Part shown: positions 26,153 to 33,783 of the stretch, piece after piece
Layout: every line of letters starts with the position of its first letter
Position numbering within the stretch: the first letter of the stretch is position 1
From: Geobacillus jurassicus NBRC 107829
GTDB taxonomy: Bacteria > Bacillota > Bacilli > Bacillales > Anoxybacillaceae
Reading direction: 5' to 3'
NCBI RefSeq assembly: GCF_001544315.1
Contig: NZ_BCQG01000001.1
Coordinates: 62,001 to 126,000, forward strand
Length of the DNA: 64,000 bases
Notes under the pieces: generated by a model
The model's database searches: none
Told to the model about the DNA's origin: nothing
Seen by the model: only the letters and a program-made list of their open reading frames with translations
Made by a program: the position numbers and the translations under genes

Positions 26153-27661
26153 ATGCGCCTTAGCTTATCCGACAAATTAGGGACGATTTTGCAAGAAGGC
26201 TGGATGATTATTCAGCAGCACCGGGACGACATCCTGTCCGCTTGGCTGGATCAATGCGACGAATTGCAAGACAAGCAGCACGCAGCCGCCCGACCTCTGA
26301 AGCTTGCCATCGATGCTTTCTCTTCCCAATGGTTGCATCCAGTCAATGACGCCGGCGAGTGGCTGGCCGCATTGCGGCGCGAGTGGGAAATCAAGGTGGG
26401 CGAACTGTCGCCCAACCAAACGACCGTCATGTTGACCATGATGGAAAATGCGATCCATGAAACGATTCAGTCGTCAGGCATCACAGAATTCCGTTCCCAC
26501 CAAGCCATTCAATACGTTTTTTCGAAACTTCATGAGTTGATCAACTCTTCCGGCTGTATGGAACCTGATTGGGACCGTTTTCTTGAACAGCTCGCTTCCT
26601 TCAAGCAGCTCCCGGTCGCGTGGATCGCCCGGCTCGCGAAATCCGCGGACGGAAGCTTATATGTGGAAAAATGGTACGGCGATGCCAGTCCCTCTCTCGT
26701 CGAGAGCGTGAAGCAAGGGGAAACGATGTTTTCGCTGTGTGAGCACATTCTCTCCTGTATGGGAGAAGAAGGAAAACGCTGGCGCCTCGTCCCCCTTCCT
26801 TGGGGCGATGCCATGTTTCTCGTGTGCGCGGAAGAAGAGGAGCGCCTCGTCATTCCGTTTCTTTTGCACGCTCTCGAACAGTTCCATACTACTCAAGCGG
26901 CAACGGCTCGTACAAAAGAGCAAACGCTTTGGAAAGACGCGGCTCTTTTATTCGACCAATGGATTATGCGTGCCAAATCGCTGCACGAAGCGATTGAATA
27001 CATTTCATCGGGGTTTGTCGCGTACTTGCCGTTTGAACGATGCGCGCTGTTCGCCTACTCGAGCGCTGATGAAAGCGGTTTCGGATTGTACGGCTATCAG
27101 CTGGACAATAACCAAATCAAAAGCATTCATGAACATATTGACCGCCTTCCCATTATCAAGCAGTACATTCAACGGCTGCAATGGCTTGGGCGCCATATGA
27201 CGAATGTGCCGCCCATTTATGTGCCCCGCGCCTCTCAAGGGCTGCCGGCGAAATATGTAGAGCAATTTCAGCTCGAGTCGATCGTCATCGCCCCGATCTA
27301 TGTTCCATCGGAGAGCCGTCTCATCGGCGCGGCCATCTTGGATTGCGGCCCAGGAACGTCGTTTCAATTGTCAAACGATATTTACACCGCTGTCATGAAA
27401 TTCGGCCAAAGCGCTGGGGAAATGTTGGCAAAATTCAGCGGCGGGCGTCCGGAGCTGGTTCAATCGACGCCGCATTTATCACCGAGGGAAATCGAGGTGC
27501 TAAAGCTGGTCGCTGAAGGAGCGTCGACCTACGAAGCGGCGAAGCGTCTCCATTTGAGCGAGTATACGGTGCGCGACTATGTGTCGGCCATTTTGCAAAA
27601 AATGAATGCCAAAAATCGAACCGAAGCGATTGTAAAAGCCATCCGCGACGGCATCATTTGA
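26153..27661 (+). CDS. LuxR-type transcriptional regulator with GAF-like sensor region
   Basis: 502-residue regulator. The N-terminal 170 residues are helical and unassigned; a first sensor-like region covers about 170-270, a GAF-like domain about 285-440 (FVAYLPFERCALFAYSS, IVIAPIYV), and a LuxR/GerE helix-turn-helix is at the C-terminus (LSPREIEVLKLVAEGAS, then YEAAKRLHLSEYTVRDYVS). The ATG at 26153 follows AAAGGAGGG. It is flanked by moaB and the lipid island. Ligand and targets unknown; control of the neighbouring acyl-CoA synthetase or lipid genes is only a possibility. Confidence 0.85.
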   Translation: MRLSLSDKLGTILQEGWMIIQQHRDDILSAWLDQCDELQDKQHAAARPLKLAIDAFSSQWLHPVNDAGEWLAALRREWEIKVGELSPNQTTVMLTMMENAIHETIQSSGITEFRSHQAIQYVFSKLHELINSSGCMEPDWDRFLEQLASFKQLPVAWIARLAKSADGSLYVEKWYGDASPSLVESVKQGETMFSLCEHILSCMGEEGKRWRLVPLPWGDAMFLVCAEEEERLVIPFLLHALEQFHTTQAATARTKEQTLWKDAALLFDQWIMRAKSLHEAIEYISSGFVAYLPFERCALFAYSSADESGFGLYGYQLDNNQIKSIHEHIDRLPIIKQYIQRLQWLGRHMTNVPPIYVPRASQGLPAKYVEQFQLESIVIAPIYVPSESRLIGAAILDCGPGTSFQLSNDIYTAVMKFGQSAGEMLAKFSGGRPELVQSTPHLSPREIEVLKLVAEGASTYEAAKRLHLSEYTVRDYVSAILQKMNAKNRTEAIVKAIRDGII

Positions 27662-27727
27662 ATCGTCTTCCCCTCTGGGGCCAAGAAAAAAGGCAAGCGT
27701 GCTGCTTTTTATTTTGCACGTCACGCT

Positions 27728-27762
27728 CCGCAAAAAAGGGCGGAAATCGCCCTTTTTTGCGG
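27728..27762. terminator. Strong bidirectional terminator
   Basis: Perfect 15-bp stem (27728-27742 with 27748-27762) and 5-base loop. Its arms contain A6 and T6, so it has a T run on either strand. It separates the convergent LuxR-type gene and the lipid island. Confidence 0.9.
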
Positions 27763-27803
27763 CTTGCGCAACATGTCCGTTGATTCGGCGCACCCCTTCC
27801 CAC

Positions 27804-29039
27804 TTATGGCAGCGCCCGCAGCCAGCTTTTCAGCTCTTTTTTCTGTTGTTCCAGCTGTTGTTTCACTTTCTGCAGCTGTTCAAGCTGCGCTTCATACTGT
27901 TGAACGCGTTCCGCTGCCTCTTTGATCGTCTCCTTTACTTCTCCCGCATCGGGAAGCGGCGCGGGCAGCCCTCGCGTTGGCAACAGTTGTCCACCCCATG
28001 CCCCATCCGTTTGCTTCTTCTGATCCAGCTCCTGTTGCATGTTTTTCAACTGTTCGTTTGTCTGCCGCAAGATGGCATCGATTTGTGCCAGCTGTTCAGT
28101 CAGCTGCTCCGTCTGGCTGCGGATCATCTGCTCGATGCCATCGAGCGTCTTCCCGCTCACCCCGGATTGCACCGCGTCGCTGATTTGGTCGATCAGCTCG
28201 CTTGTTTTCTTCTGTTCTTCTTTCACTTCCTCGATCAACCCGCCCGCCGGGTCAGGCGATGGAACGGTGATGGTTGACGGCGGCTCGGCGGGAGCAGTTG
28301 GGATCGATGGCATCTCTTCTTTCTCAGGTGCCGGTTTTGCGGATGGCGGATCGTTTCCGTCCCCCGCCCCATTGCTGCTTCCATTCGTCGGCCCACTGGG
28401 CGCAGCGGAAGATGGTTCATCCGGCGATGCGCTCGGTTCCGATGGCGCGGTTGGCTTTTCTCCTGATGACGGCGCAGCCGGCTGATCGGTTTCCGTTGAC
28501 GTCTCTGGCGGTTGGCCCCCATTCGATTTCATCGAGCTGCCATTATCCACTGAAGCCGTTCCGAACGCCGCAGCAGCGGATAACTGCGGAATGGTAAGCT
28601 CATCCGCCGTCAGTTCTGTCGCGACTACCGTTACATCTTTCAAACATTGCTCGACAAGCGGCACGCCATCCATGCACAGCCCGCCGATTTCCATTTTTTT
28701 CACTCTCATTTTCATCCATTTTGTCCGCGCAACTTGATCGGTATGGAACGTAAACGACACGGTGTGCCCCGCGATCGTTTGTTGTTTCGTCAATGTCATC
28801 CCGTATATTTTCGCTTGAATAAAGGCGATGGGCATATCTCCCGTGAAAACGACGGGGACTTTTAGAATGATTCCTCCTAAATCGATCGTCCCAACCACTT
28901 TATCTGCATGTATGACAAATCCGGACGGTTCCTGTCCTTCTGCCGCCGCCCGGCCGGCGCCGCCCAAAAGCCAGCCAACAACGGCAGCCAAAACGGTCAC
29001 AACGGAAAGGGCAACAAGTTTTCTCAAGCGTTCAGCCAT
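27804..29039 (-). CDS. Membrane-anchored protein with Pro/Ser-rich linker and coiled coil
   Basis: Unrecognised 411-residue protein at the 3' end of the lipid island. It has an N-terminal signal/anchor (about 5-33, LVALSVVTVLAAVVGWLLGG), a beta-rich domain of about 120 residues with two cysteines (GLCMDG and EQCLKD), a low-complexity Pro/Ser/Thr/Glu linker (about 165-270) and a long C-terminal coiled coil (about 270-405) rich in Gln and Leu. The ATG at 29039 is six bases from AGGGGG. It is probably exported and attached to the membrane. It is 34 bases after the R2lox stop, so possibly co-transcribed; a structural or substrate-binding role at the cell surface is a guess. Confidence 0.75.
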   Translation of the reverse strand: MAERLRKLVALSVVTVLAAVVGWLLGGAGRAAAEGQEPSGFVIHADKVVGTIDLGGIILKVPVVFTGDMPIAFIQAKIYGMTLTKQQTIAGHTVSFTFHTDQVARTKWMKMRVKKMEIGGLCMDGVPLVEQCLKDVTVVATELTADELTIPQLSAAAAFGTASVDNGSSMKSNGGQPPETSTETDQPAAPSSGEKPTAPSEPSASPDEPSSAAPSGPTNGSSNGAGDGNDPPSAKPAPEKEEMPSIPTAPAEPPSTITVPSPDPAGGLIEEVKEEQKKTSELIDQISDAVQSGVSGKTLDGIEQMIRSQTEQLTEQLAQIDAILRQTNEQLKNMQQELDQKKQTDGAWGGQLLPTRGLPAPLPDAGEVKETIKEAAERVQQYEAQLEQLQKVKQQLEQQKKELKSWLRALP

Positions 29040-29073
29040 CTTCATCCCCCTGTCAGCAACCCTGCGCCGATTT

Positions 29074-29988
29074 TCAACGTTCCGCCTCACTCAACGTTTT
29101 TTCGAGCTCCTCAACGCTGTCATACCGTTTCGCTCGGCTGATTTGTTTTTTGCGAATGTTGAATTGTTTGACGACATAGTTGTTCAGCAGCTCATAGTCA
29201 ATTTCCAACGCATACGTGCGAGCGAGCTGCTGCTGGCGTTGTCCAAGCTCGGTCAAATAGGCGACGTAGCCGACGACGTGCGGCCATAATTCATCCATAT
29301 ACTTGATGAACAAATCGTAATACCGCTCGTTTTCGTTGACGAGCCGCTGAATCGTATAAATGCCGAACTGAATATGGCGGCCTTCGTCCATGTTCAAGTA
29401 ATCGATCCCTTGCAAAAGGCCTGGGAACAGCCCGGCTTTTTTGTAAATTTGCCGGAACGTGTAATAGCCCGATTCGGCGAGCGTCCCTTCGACGATCATG
29501 TTGTAGACGGTGGCGGCGCGAATGATCGCTTCCGGGGAATCGTCGGTGTACAGCCGGTTCATCGCCTCCGGCAGCGCCTCGTAAAAAATGCGTTTATAAT
29601 GGTCATTATGGAAGACGGATAAATCCATTTGCCCGATGCCGACGGCTTGCTGCCAGCGGGAAAACATCTCGACATGTTTCGCTTCATCATGCATAAACGT
29701 CGTCAAAAACATCACATCTTCGAGCCGCCCTTGGCGCGCGAGGGCGTTCGTCATCGGCAAAATATCGAGCGTCACCGCTTCCTCTCCAGCGGAAAATCCG
29801 GCAACGAGCGGCAATGCCGCAATTTTTTCTTCGCTCGTCAGACTGGCGAAATCTTTTTGATCCTGGCTGAAGTCGATGTCCGCGGGATTCCATTTCCCAT
29901 TCCGCTTTGCTTTTTCGTACAGTTTGTACATCGGATGCTCCCAATCGATCGTTCCTTTCACCGTTTGAAATCCATTATGGTGGACCAT
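29074..29988 (-). CDS. R2-like ligand-binding oxidase (R2lox, Mn/Fe cofactor)
   Basis: Ferritin-like protein related to ribonucleotide reductase R2 but with a hydrophobic ligand channel. The 304-residue product carries every known residue at the numbering of the characterised Geobacillus enzyme: ligands E69, E102, H105, E167, E202 and H205, and V72 and Y162, which form the tyrosine-valine ether crosslink. Structures of the family show a heterodinuclear Mn/Fe site and a bound long-chain fatty acid. The physiological substrate is unknown. The ATG at 29988 follows AAGGAGGGG, which begins right at the aldehyde dehydrogenase stop (13-base gap), so translation is coupled. Often mis-annotated as nrdF; no nrdE lies nearby. 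Confidence 0.93.
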   Translation of the reverse strand: MVHHNGFQTVKGTIDWEHPMYKLYEKAKRNGKWNPADIDFSQDQKDFASLTSEEKIAALPLVAGFSAGEEAVTLDILPMTNALARQGRLEDVMFLTTFMHDEAKHVEMFSRWQQAVGIGQMDLSVFHNDHYKRIFYEALPEAMNRLYTDDSPEAIIRAATVYNMIVEGTLAESGYYTFRQIYKKAGLFPGLLQGIDYLNMDEGRHIQFGIYTIQRLVNENERYYDLFIKYMDELWPHVVGYVAYLTELGQRQQQLARTYALEIDYELLNNYVVKQFNIRKKQISRAKRYDSVEELEKTLSEAER

Positions 29989-30001
29989 CGGATTCCCCTC
30001 C

Positions 30002-31495
30002 TTAAAACAATGTCATTGGCCGTTCGTTGATATCGCAAATGATCGTTTTCGTCTCCATGTACGGCTCGAGCGCCTGCATCCCGAGCTCGCGGCCGAGGCC
30101 GCTTTGCTTGTAGCCGCCAAACGGGGCGGTCGGGGACAGCACTTGGTACGTGTTGATCCACACAGTTCCGCTTTTCACCCGCTGCGCTAAGCGGAGCGCC
30201 CGTTTGATATCGTTCGTCCAAACAGCGGCAGCCAAGCCATAAATCGTATCGTTGGCGATGCGAACCGCTTCCTCTTCATCTTGAAACGGAATGACAGCGG
30301 CGACCGGCCCGAAAATTTCTTCACGGGCGATGCACATCGATGGCGATACATCGGCAAAGACAGTCGGTTCGATAAAATAGCCGCCGCCAAGCCCATCTAA
30401 AGCGCTCCCTCCTGCAACGAGCTTCGCCCCTTCCTGCTTGCCGATGTCGATATAGCGGAGCACTTTGTCGTATTGCTCCCGGCTGATGACGGGGCCAAGG
30501 TCGCTGCGCGCATCCGTGCCGGGCCCGACTTTCAGCTTTTTCGCCCTGTCGGCAAGCTTCACGACAAACTCCTCATAAATGGGCTGTTCGACTAAAATGC
30601 GGCTTCCCGCTTGGCACACTTGCCCTGAATTGTAGAACACGCCAAACAGCGCGCTTTTCGCCGCCTGTTCAAGATCCGCGTCCGCAAAGATGATATTCGG
30701 CGACTTCCCGCCGAGCTCGAGCGTCACCCGCTTAATATGGGGGGCAGCCGCTTGCAAGATATGGCGCCCGGTTTCCGTCTCGCCGGTAAACGCGATTTTC
30801 GGCACGCCCGGATGGCGGACGAGCGCTTTGCCGGCCTCATCCAGCCCCGGCAAGACGTTGACGACCCCCTCCGGCACGCCGGCCTCATGGCAAATCTCCG
30901 CAAGCTTCAACGCCGTAAGCGGCGTTTCCGGCGCCGGTTTTAACACCATCGTACAGCCGGCCGCCAACGCCGGAGCGATTTTCCACGTCGGCATAAGCAA
31001 CGGAAAGTTCCACGGGGTGATGAGCCCGGCAACCCCGATCGGCTCTTTCACCGTCCACGCCACATAATCGGGCGCCGAGCCGGCGACGGAAAACGGCAGC
31101 ACGTCCCCTTGCGGCTGGACGACGAGCGAGGCAAAAAAGTCAAAACAGTCGGCGGCAAGCGGAATTTCGATAAACAGCGCTTGATTCATCGGCATGCCGT
31201 TTTCTCGTGTCATCAGCTGCGCCAGTTCGTAATGGTGCTGGCGGATCAACTCGGCAATGCGCCGCAAGATGCGCCCGCGCTCGAGCGGCGGAATCGACAG
31301 CCAGCGCCGGTCCGCAAACGCCTCTTCGGCGATGGCGACCGCGATGCTGACATCTTTTTCCCCGGCGTTGGCCACACGGGCCGTCACTTGGCCTGTCGCC
31401 GGGTCGATGACGTCAAACATGGCGCCGTCCGCCGCCGGCCGCCATTCGCCGCCGATCCATAAGTGAGCTTCTGTCGCTTTCGCGGAAATCATCAT
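30002..31495 (-). CDS. NAD(P)-dependent aldehyde dehydrogenase
   Basis: Oxidises an aldehyde to the acid. The 497-residue protein has the Rossmann and catalytic residues N163 (PWNFPL), E260 (LELGGKSP) and nucleophile C294 (SGQVCQAGSR), and ends with the usual FGGYKQSGLGRELG oligomerisation segment. GGAAAGGGGAGACG precedes two adjacent ATGs; the first is used. It directly precedes and is coupled to R2lox, and follows the third SCP2-like gene after a 213-base gap. In this island it likely converts an alcohol-derived aldehyde to a carboxylate for CoA activation. Confidence 0.95.
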   Translation of the reverse strand: MMISAKATEAHLWIGGEWRPAADGAMFDVIDPATGQVTARVANAGEKDVSIAVAIAEEAFADRRWLSIPPLERGRILRRIAELIRQHHYELAQLMTRENGMPMNQALFIEIPLAADCFDFFASLVVQPQGDVLPFSVAGSAPDYVAWTVKEPIGVAGLITPWNFPLLMPTWKIAPALAAGCTMVLKPAPETPLTALKLAEICHEAGVPEGVVNVLPGLDEAGKALVRHPGVPKIAFTGETETGRHILQAAAPHIKRVTLELGGKSPNIIFADADLEQAAKSALFGVFYNSGQVCQAGSRILVEQPIYEEFVVKLADRAKKLKVGPGTDARSDLGPVISREQYDKVLRYIDIGKQEGAKLVAGGSALDGLGGGYFIEPTVFADVSPSMCIAREEIFGPVAAVIPFQDEEEAVRIANDTIYGLAAAVWTNDIKRALRLAQRVKSGTVWINTYQVLSPTAPFGGYKQSGLGRELGMQALEPYMETKTIICDINERPMTLF

Positions 31496-31708
31496 CGTCT
31501 CCCCTTTCCAAAGCTCCCCCTTCCTTCCAGCAAAGGGAGGAGAGGCCGCTTGAGAATGCTCCTAATGAATGAGCCGCCTCAAATGTCAGGCAACGTTTCG
31601 AACGGTCTACCCATTTCTGTTCGGTTTCGTGCTATATCGGGCGCACGGCGAGGCGCCGCTTCGCCCGATCCGTCTTCGCGGCGGCCAGGCCGCCGTCAGC
31701 CCTGCCCG
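31496..31708. other. Intergenic gap before the aldehyde dehydrogenase
   Basis: About 210 bases between the SCP2-like gene and the aldehyde dehydrogenase. A GGCGGC/GCCGCC hairpin lies near the upstream stop without a T run. I see no convincing promoter, so an internal start is neither shown nor excluded. Confidence 0.4.
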
Positions 31709-32137
31709 CTACAGCAGCAAGTCATTCCGCCCGATTTCCTGCAAATATTCGCGGTACGCCGGGTAAATGGCGTCCAGCTGCGGCAGCACTTTCAAGGCGT
31801 TCACAAGCGGCCCTCGCACTTTGATTTGCTGGCGGGCGAGCGCCTGCTGCAAGTCGAGCCGTCCTAGCCAAAACTTATGCCCGACATCAGCCGTCTGCTC
31901 AAAAATGAGCTCCGGGCGCAATTCCGTTTCGCCGCAGACGATTTTCAACTTTCCGTTTTCTTCGGTCCATGTGATTTTCGCTTCCGGCTTATGAAAAATA
32001 TATTGGACATACGCGTCATAGCCGGGGCCTAGCTCCGTCGATGCGATCAATTCCTTTGACTCTTCCGTCTCCGCCACCCTCTCAAAAAAGCGGCCGAGGA
32101 CGTCGTACAATTCTTGCTCGCTTTGAAACACCGGCAT
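31709..32137 (-). CDS. SCP2-like sterol/lipid carrier domain protein (first of three)
   Basis: 142-residue protein starting MPVFQSEQELYDVLG. After about 55 residues it has an SCP2-type fold (AKITWTEENGKLKIVCGETE, then LIFEQTADVGHKFWLGRLDL and KVRGPLVNALKVLPQLDAIY). SCP2 domains hold hydrophobic ligands such as sterols and acyl-CoAs. The ATG at 32137 is six bases from GAGGGGG. It shares its N-terminal MPVF start and length with the SCP2-like gene at 43218, so the two are probably paralogues. Lies between the zinc alcohol dehydrogenase and the aldehyde dehydrogenase. Confidence 0.8.
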   Translation of the reverse strand: MPVFQSEQELYDVLGRFFERVAETEESKELIASTELGPGYDAYVQYIFHKPEAKITWTEENGKLKIVCGETELRPELIFEQTADVGHKFWLGRLDLQQALARQQIKVRGPLVNALKVLPQLDAIYPAYREYLQEIGRNDLLL

Positions 32138-32176
32138 GCATATCCCCCTCTCGTCTCGATCGTTCAACGTTTTTCG

Positions 32177-32280
32177 ATCCCCTCGTTTGCTCGCCAAAAC
32201 ACCGGTCTTCCCGTTTTCGGCCAAGGGCAGATGGAACGCCCTCTTTCCAGCCGCCCAACAGATCCTCTTGTTTGTTCGCC
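32177..32280. repeat. Imperfect 20-bp direct repeats in the ADH-SCP2 gap
   Basis: GATCCCCTCGTTTGCTCGCC at about 32177 and GATCCTCTTGTTTGTTCGCC at about 32261 share 16 of 20 bases, 84 bases apart, in the 170-base gap between the alcohol dehydrogenase and the SCP2-like gene. Confidence 0.5.
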
Positions 32281-32307
32281 CAAGCGTACGTGGGGCGGCT
32301 TGTCGTC

Positions 32308-33414
32308 TTATTCCTCAAAGCGGATGAGGCCGCGAATGTTTTGCCCGTTCTTTAGGGCGGCGAACCCGTCGTTGATTTGCTCGAGCGAATAGACGGCGCT
32401 GATGAGCGGTTCGAGCTTCAGCTTGCCCGCCGCGTACAAATCAAGCAGCTTCGGGTAGTCAACCGGCGGGTTGCCTTGGCCGAGCCACGAACCGGTCAAC
32501 GTTTTTGATTGGGACGGCAGCGAAAAGGCGTTGATTTCCACCGTCTCATGCGGGGCGGCGATGCCGACGATGACCGTCGTTCCCGCTTTTCTCGTCATGT
32601 TATACGCATCGGCCATCGTCTCCGGACGTCCGATCGCTTCAAATGCATAGTCGACGCCAAGGCCGTCAGTCAAGTCGAGCACGGCGCTGACGGCATCCTC
32701 CTCGTGGGCGTTGACGGTGTGCGTCGCCCCGAACGTTTTCGTCATCGCCAACTTTTCCTCAATGACATCGATGGCGATAATTTGTTTCGCCCCGGCTAAC
32801 GCCGCCCCTTGGATGATGTTGAATCCGACGCCGCCGGCGCCAATCACAGCGACCGTGCTGCCCGGGCGAACGCGGGCGGAATGAATGACCGCTCCCACCC
32901 CGGTCATGACGCTGCAGCTGATCAACGCCGCCAGCTCAAACGGCACATCGCGGCGAATCGGGATGGCCGCCTGTTCCGGCACGACGGTGTATTCGCTGAA
33001 CGCTCCGGCGGTTAAAAATTGATAGACCGGCTTTCCCCGTAGCGAAAAGCGCGTCGTCCCATCCGGCAGTGTTCCGGTCGCCGTCAGCCGAGCCGCCTCC
33101 TCGCACAGATCGGGCCGTCCGGTGCGGCAGTAATGGCAAACGCCGCATGACGGCACCCAATTGAGCACCACATGATCGCCTTGTTTGACACTTGTCACTC
33201 CTTCCCCGACTTCCTCGACAATGCCCGCTCCTTCGTGGCCGAGCACAATGGGAAGCGGGAGCGGCAATTGCCCTTGAACCACATGCCAATCGCTATGGCA
33301 AAGGCCCGCCGCTTTCAGTTTCACTTTGACTTCCCCGCGCCGCGGGCGCGCCACATCCACTTCTTCGATCGCCAGCGGCTCCCCGTAGCGATGCAATACT
33401 GCGGCTTTTGCCAT
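32308..33414 (-). CDS. Zinc-dependent alcohol dehydrogenase
   Basis: Medium-chain dehydrogenase of 368 residues. Catalytic zinc ligands C39, H60 with E61, and C167; structural zinc cysteines C90, C93, C96 and C104 (CGVCHYCRTGRPDLC); NAD loop IGAGGVGFN near residue 193. Closest in type to class III and mycobacterial NDMA-dependent-like alcohol dehydrogenases. GGAGGGAACAAC precedes the ATG. It follows the small unknown gene by 27 bases. In the proposed pathway it would oxidise an alcohol formed from the island's substrate. Confidence 0.95.
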   Translation of the reverse strand: MAKAAVLHRYGEPLAIEEVDVARPRRGEVKVKLKAAGLCHSDWHVVQGQLPLPLPIVLGHEGAGIVEEVGEGVTSVKQGDHVVLNWVPSCGVCHYCRTGRPDLCEEAARLTATGTLPDGTTRFSLRGKPVYQFLTAGAFSEYTVVPEQAAIPIRRDVPFELAALISCSVMTGVGAVIHSARVRPGSTVAVIGAGGVGFNIIQGAALAGAKQIIAIDVIEEKLAMTKTFGATHTVNAHEEDAVSAVLDLTDGLGVDYAFEAIGRPETMADAYNMTRKAGTTVIVGIAAPHETVEINAFSLPSQSKTLTGSWLGQGNPPVDYPKLLDLYAAGKLKLEPLISAVYSLEQINDGFAALKNGQNIRGLIRFEE

Positions 33415-33441
33415 GTTGTTCCCTCCTTTTCCATCCGCCCA

Positions 33442-33768
33442 TTACGCCCGCTTGCCGGCCATATCCTCTTCCTCTTCACGGGTGCCGCGGCCCCGCAATG
33501 CATCCAAATAGGCGTCCCATTCCTGCTTGAGCGCTGATTTCAGCTTAAAAAAACCGAGAATAAGCGAGCGTGTTGAATGATCTTGCAAAAACACCTCACG
33601 AAACGCGTCTTCGAATTCTTCCCGTTTTCCTGGAATGCCATGATCCTTTCCATAAAGCAAATGCCTATCAAGCAGCCTCCGGATCGTCGGATTGCCCGGC
33701 CCTCCGCTTTGCCGGTAAAACGCCTCGATGCGCTTTGACATCGTCAGCTCTTCTTGTTCCTCGCGCAC
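33442..33768 (-). CDS. Hypothetical protein in the lipid island
   Basis: Unrecognised charged helical protein of 108 residues if the GTG at 33768 is used (AGGGGGG six bases upstream), or 99 residues from the ATG at 33741 (MSKRIEAFYRQ). No membrane segment; the C-terminus is highly charged (GRGTREEEED). It lies 15 bases after the UbiB-like gene and 27 bases before the alcohol dehydrogenase, so it is almost certainly in the same transcript. Confidence 0.8.
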   Translation of the reverse strand: MREEQEELTMSKRIEAFYRQSGGPGNPTIRRLLDRHLLYGKDHGIPGKREEFEDAFREVFLQDHSTRSLILGFFKLKSALKQEWDAYLDALRGRGTREEEEDMAGKRA

Positions 33769-33783
33769 GTTTTTCCCCCCTCT

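Noticed and set aside
29074-29988. Ribonucleotide reductase small subunit (nrdF)
   Set aside because: The metal and crosslink residues and the hydrophobic-ligand-type sequence match R2lox, and no large subunit gene is nearby.
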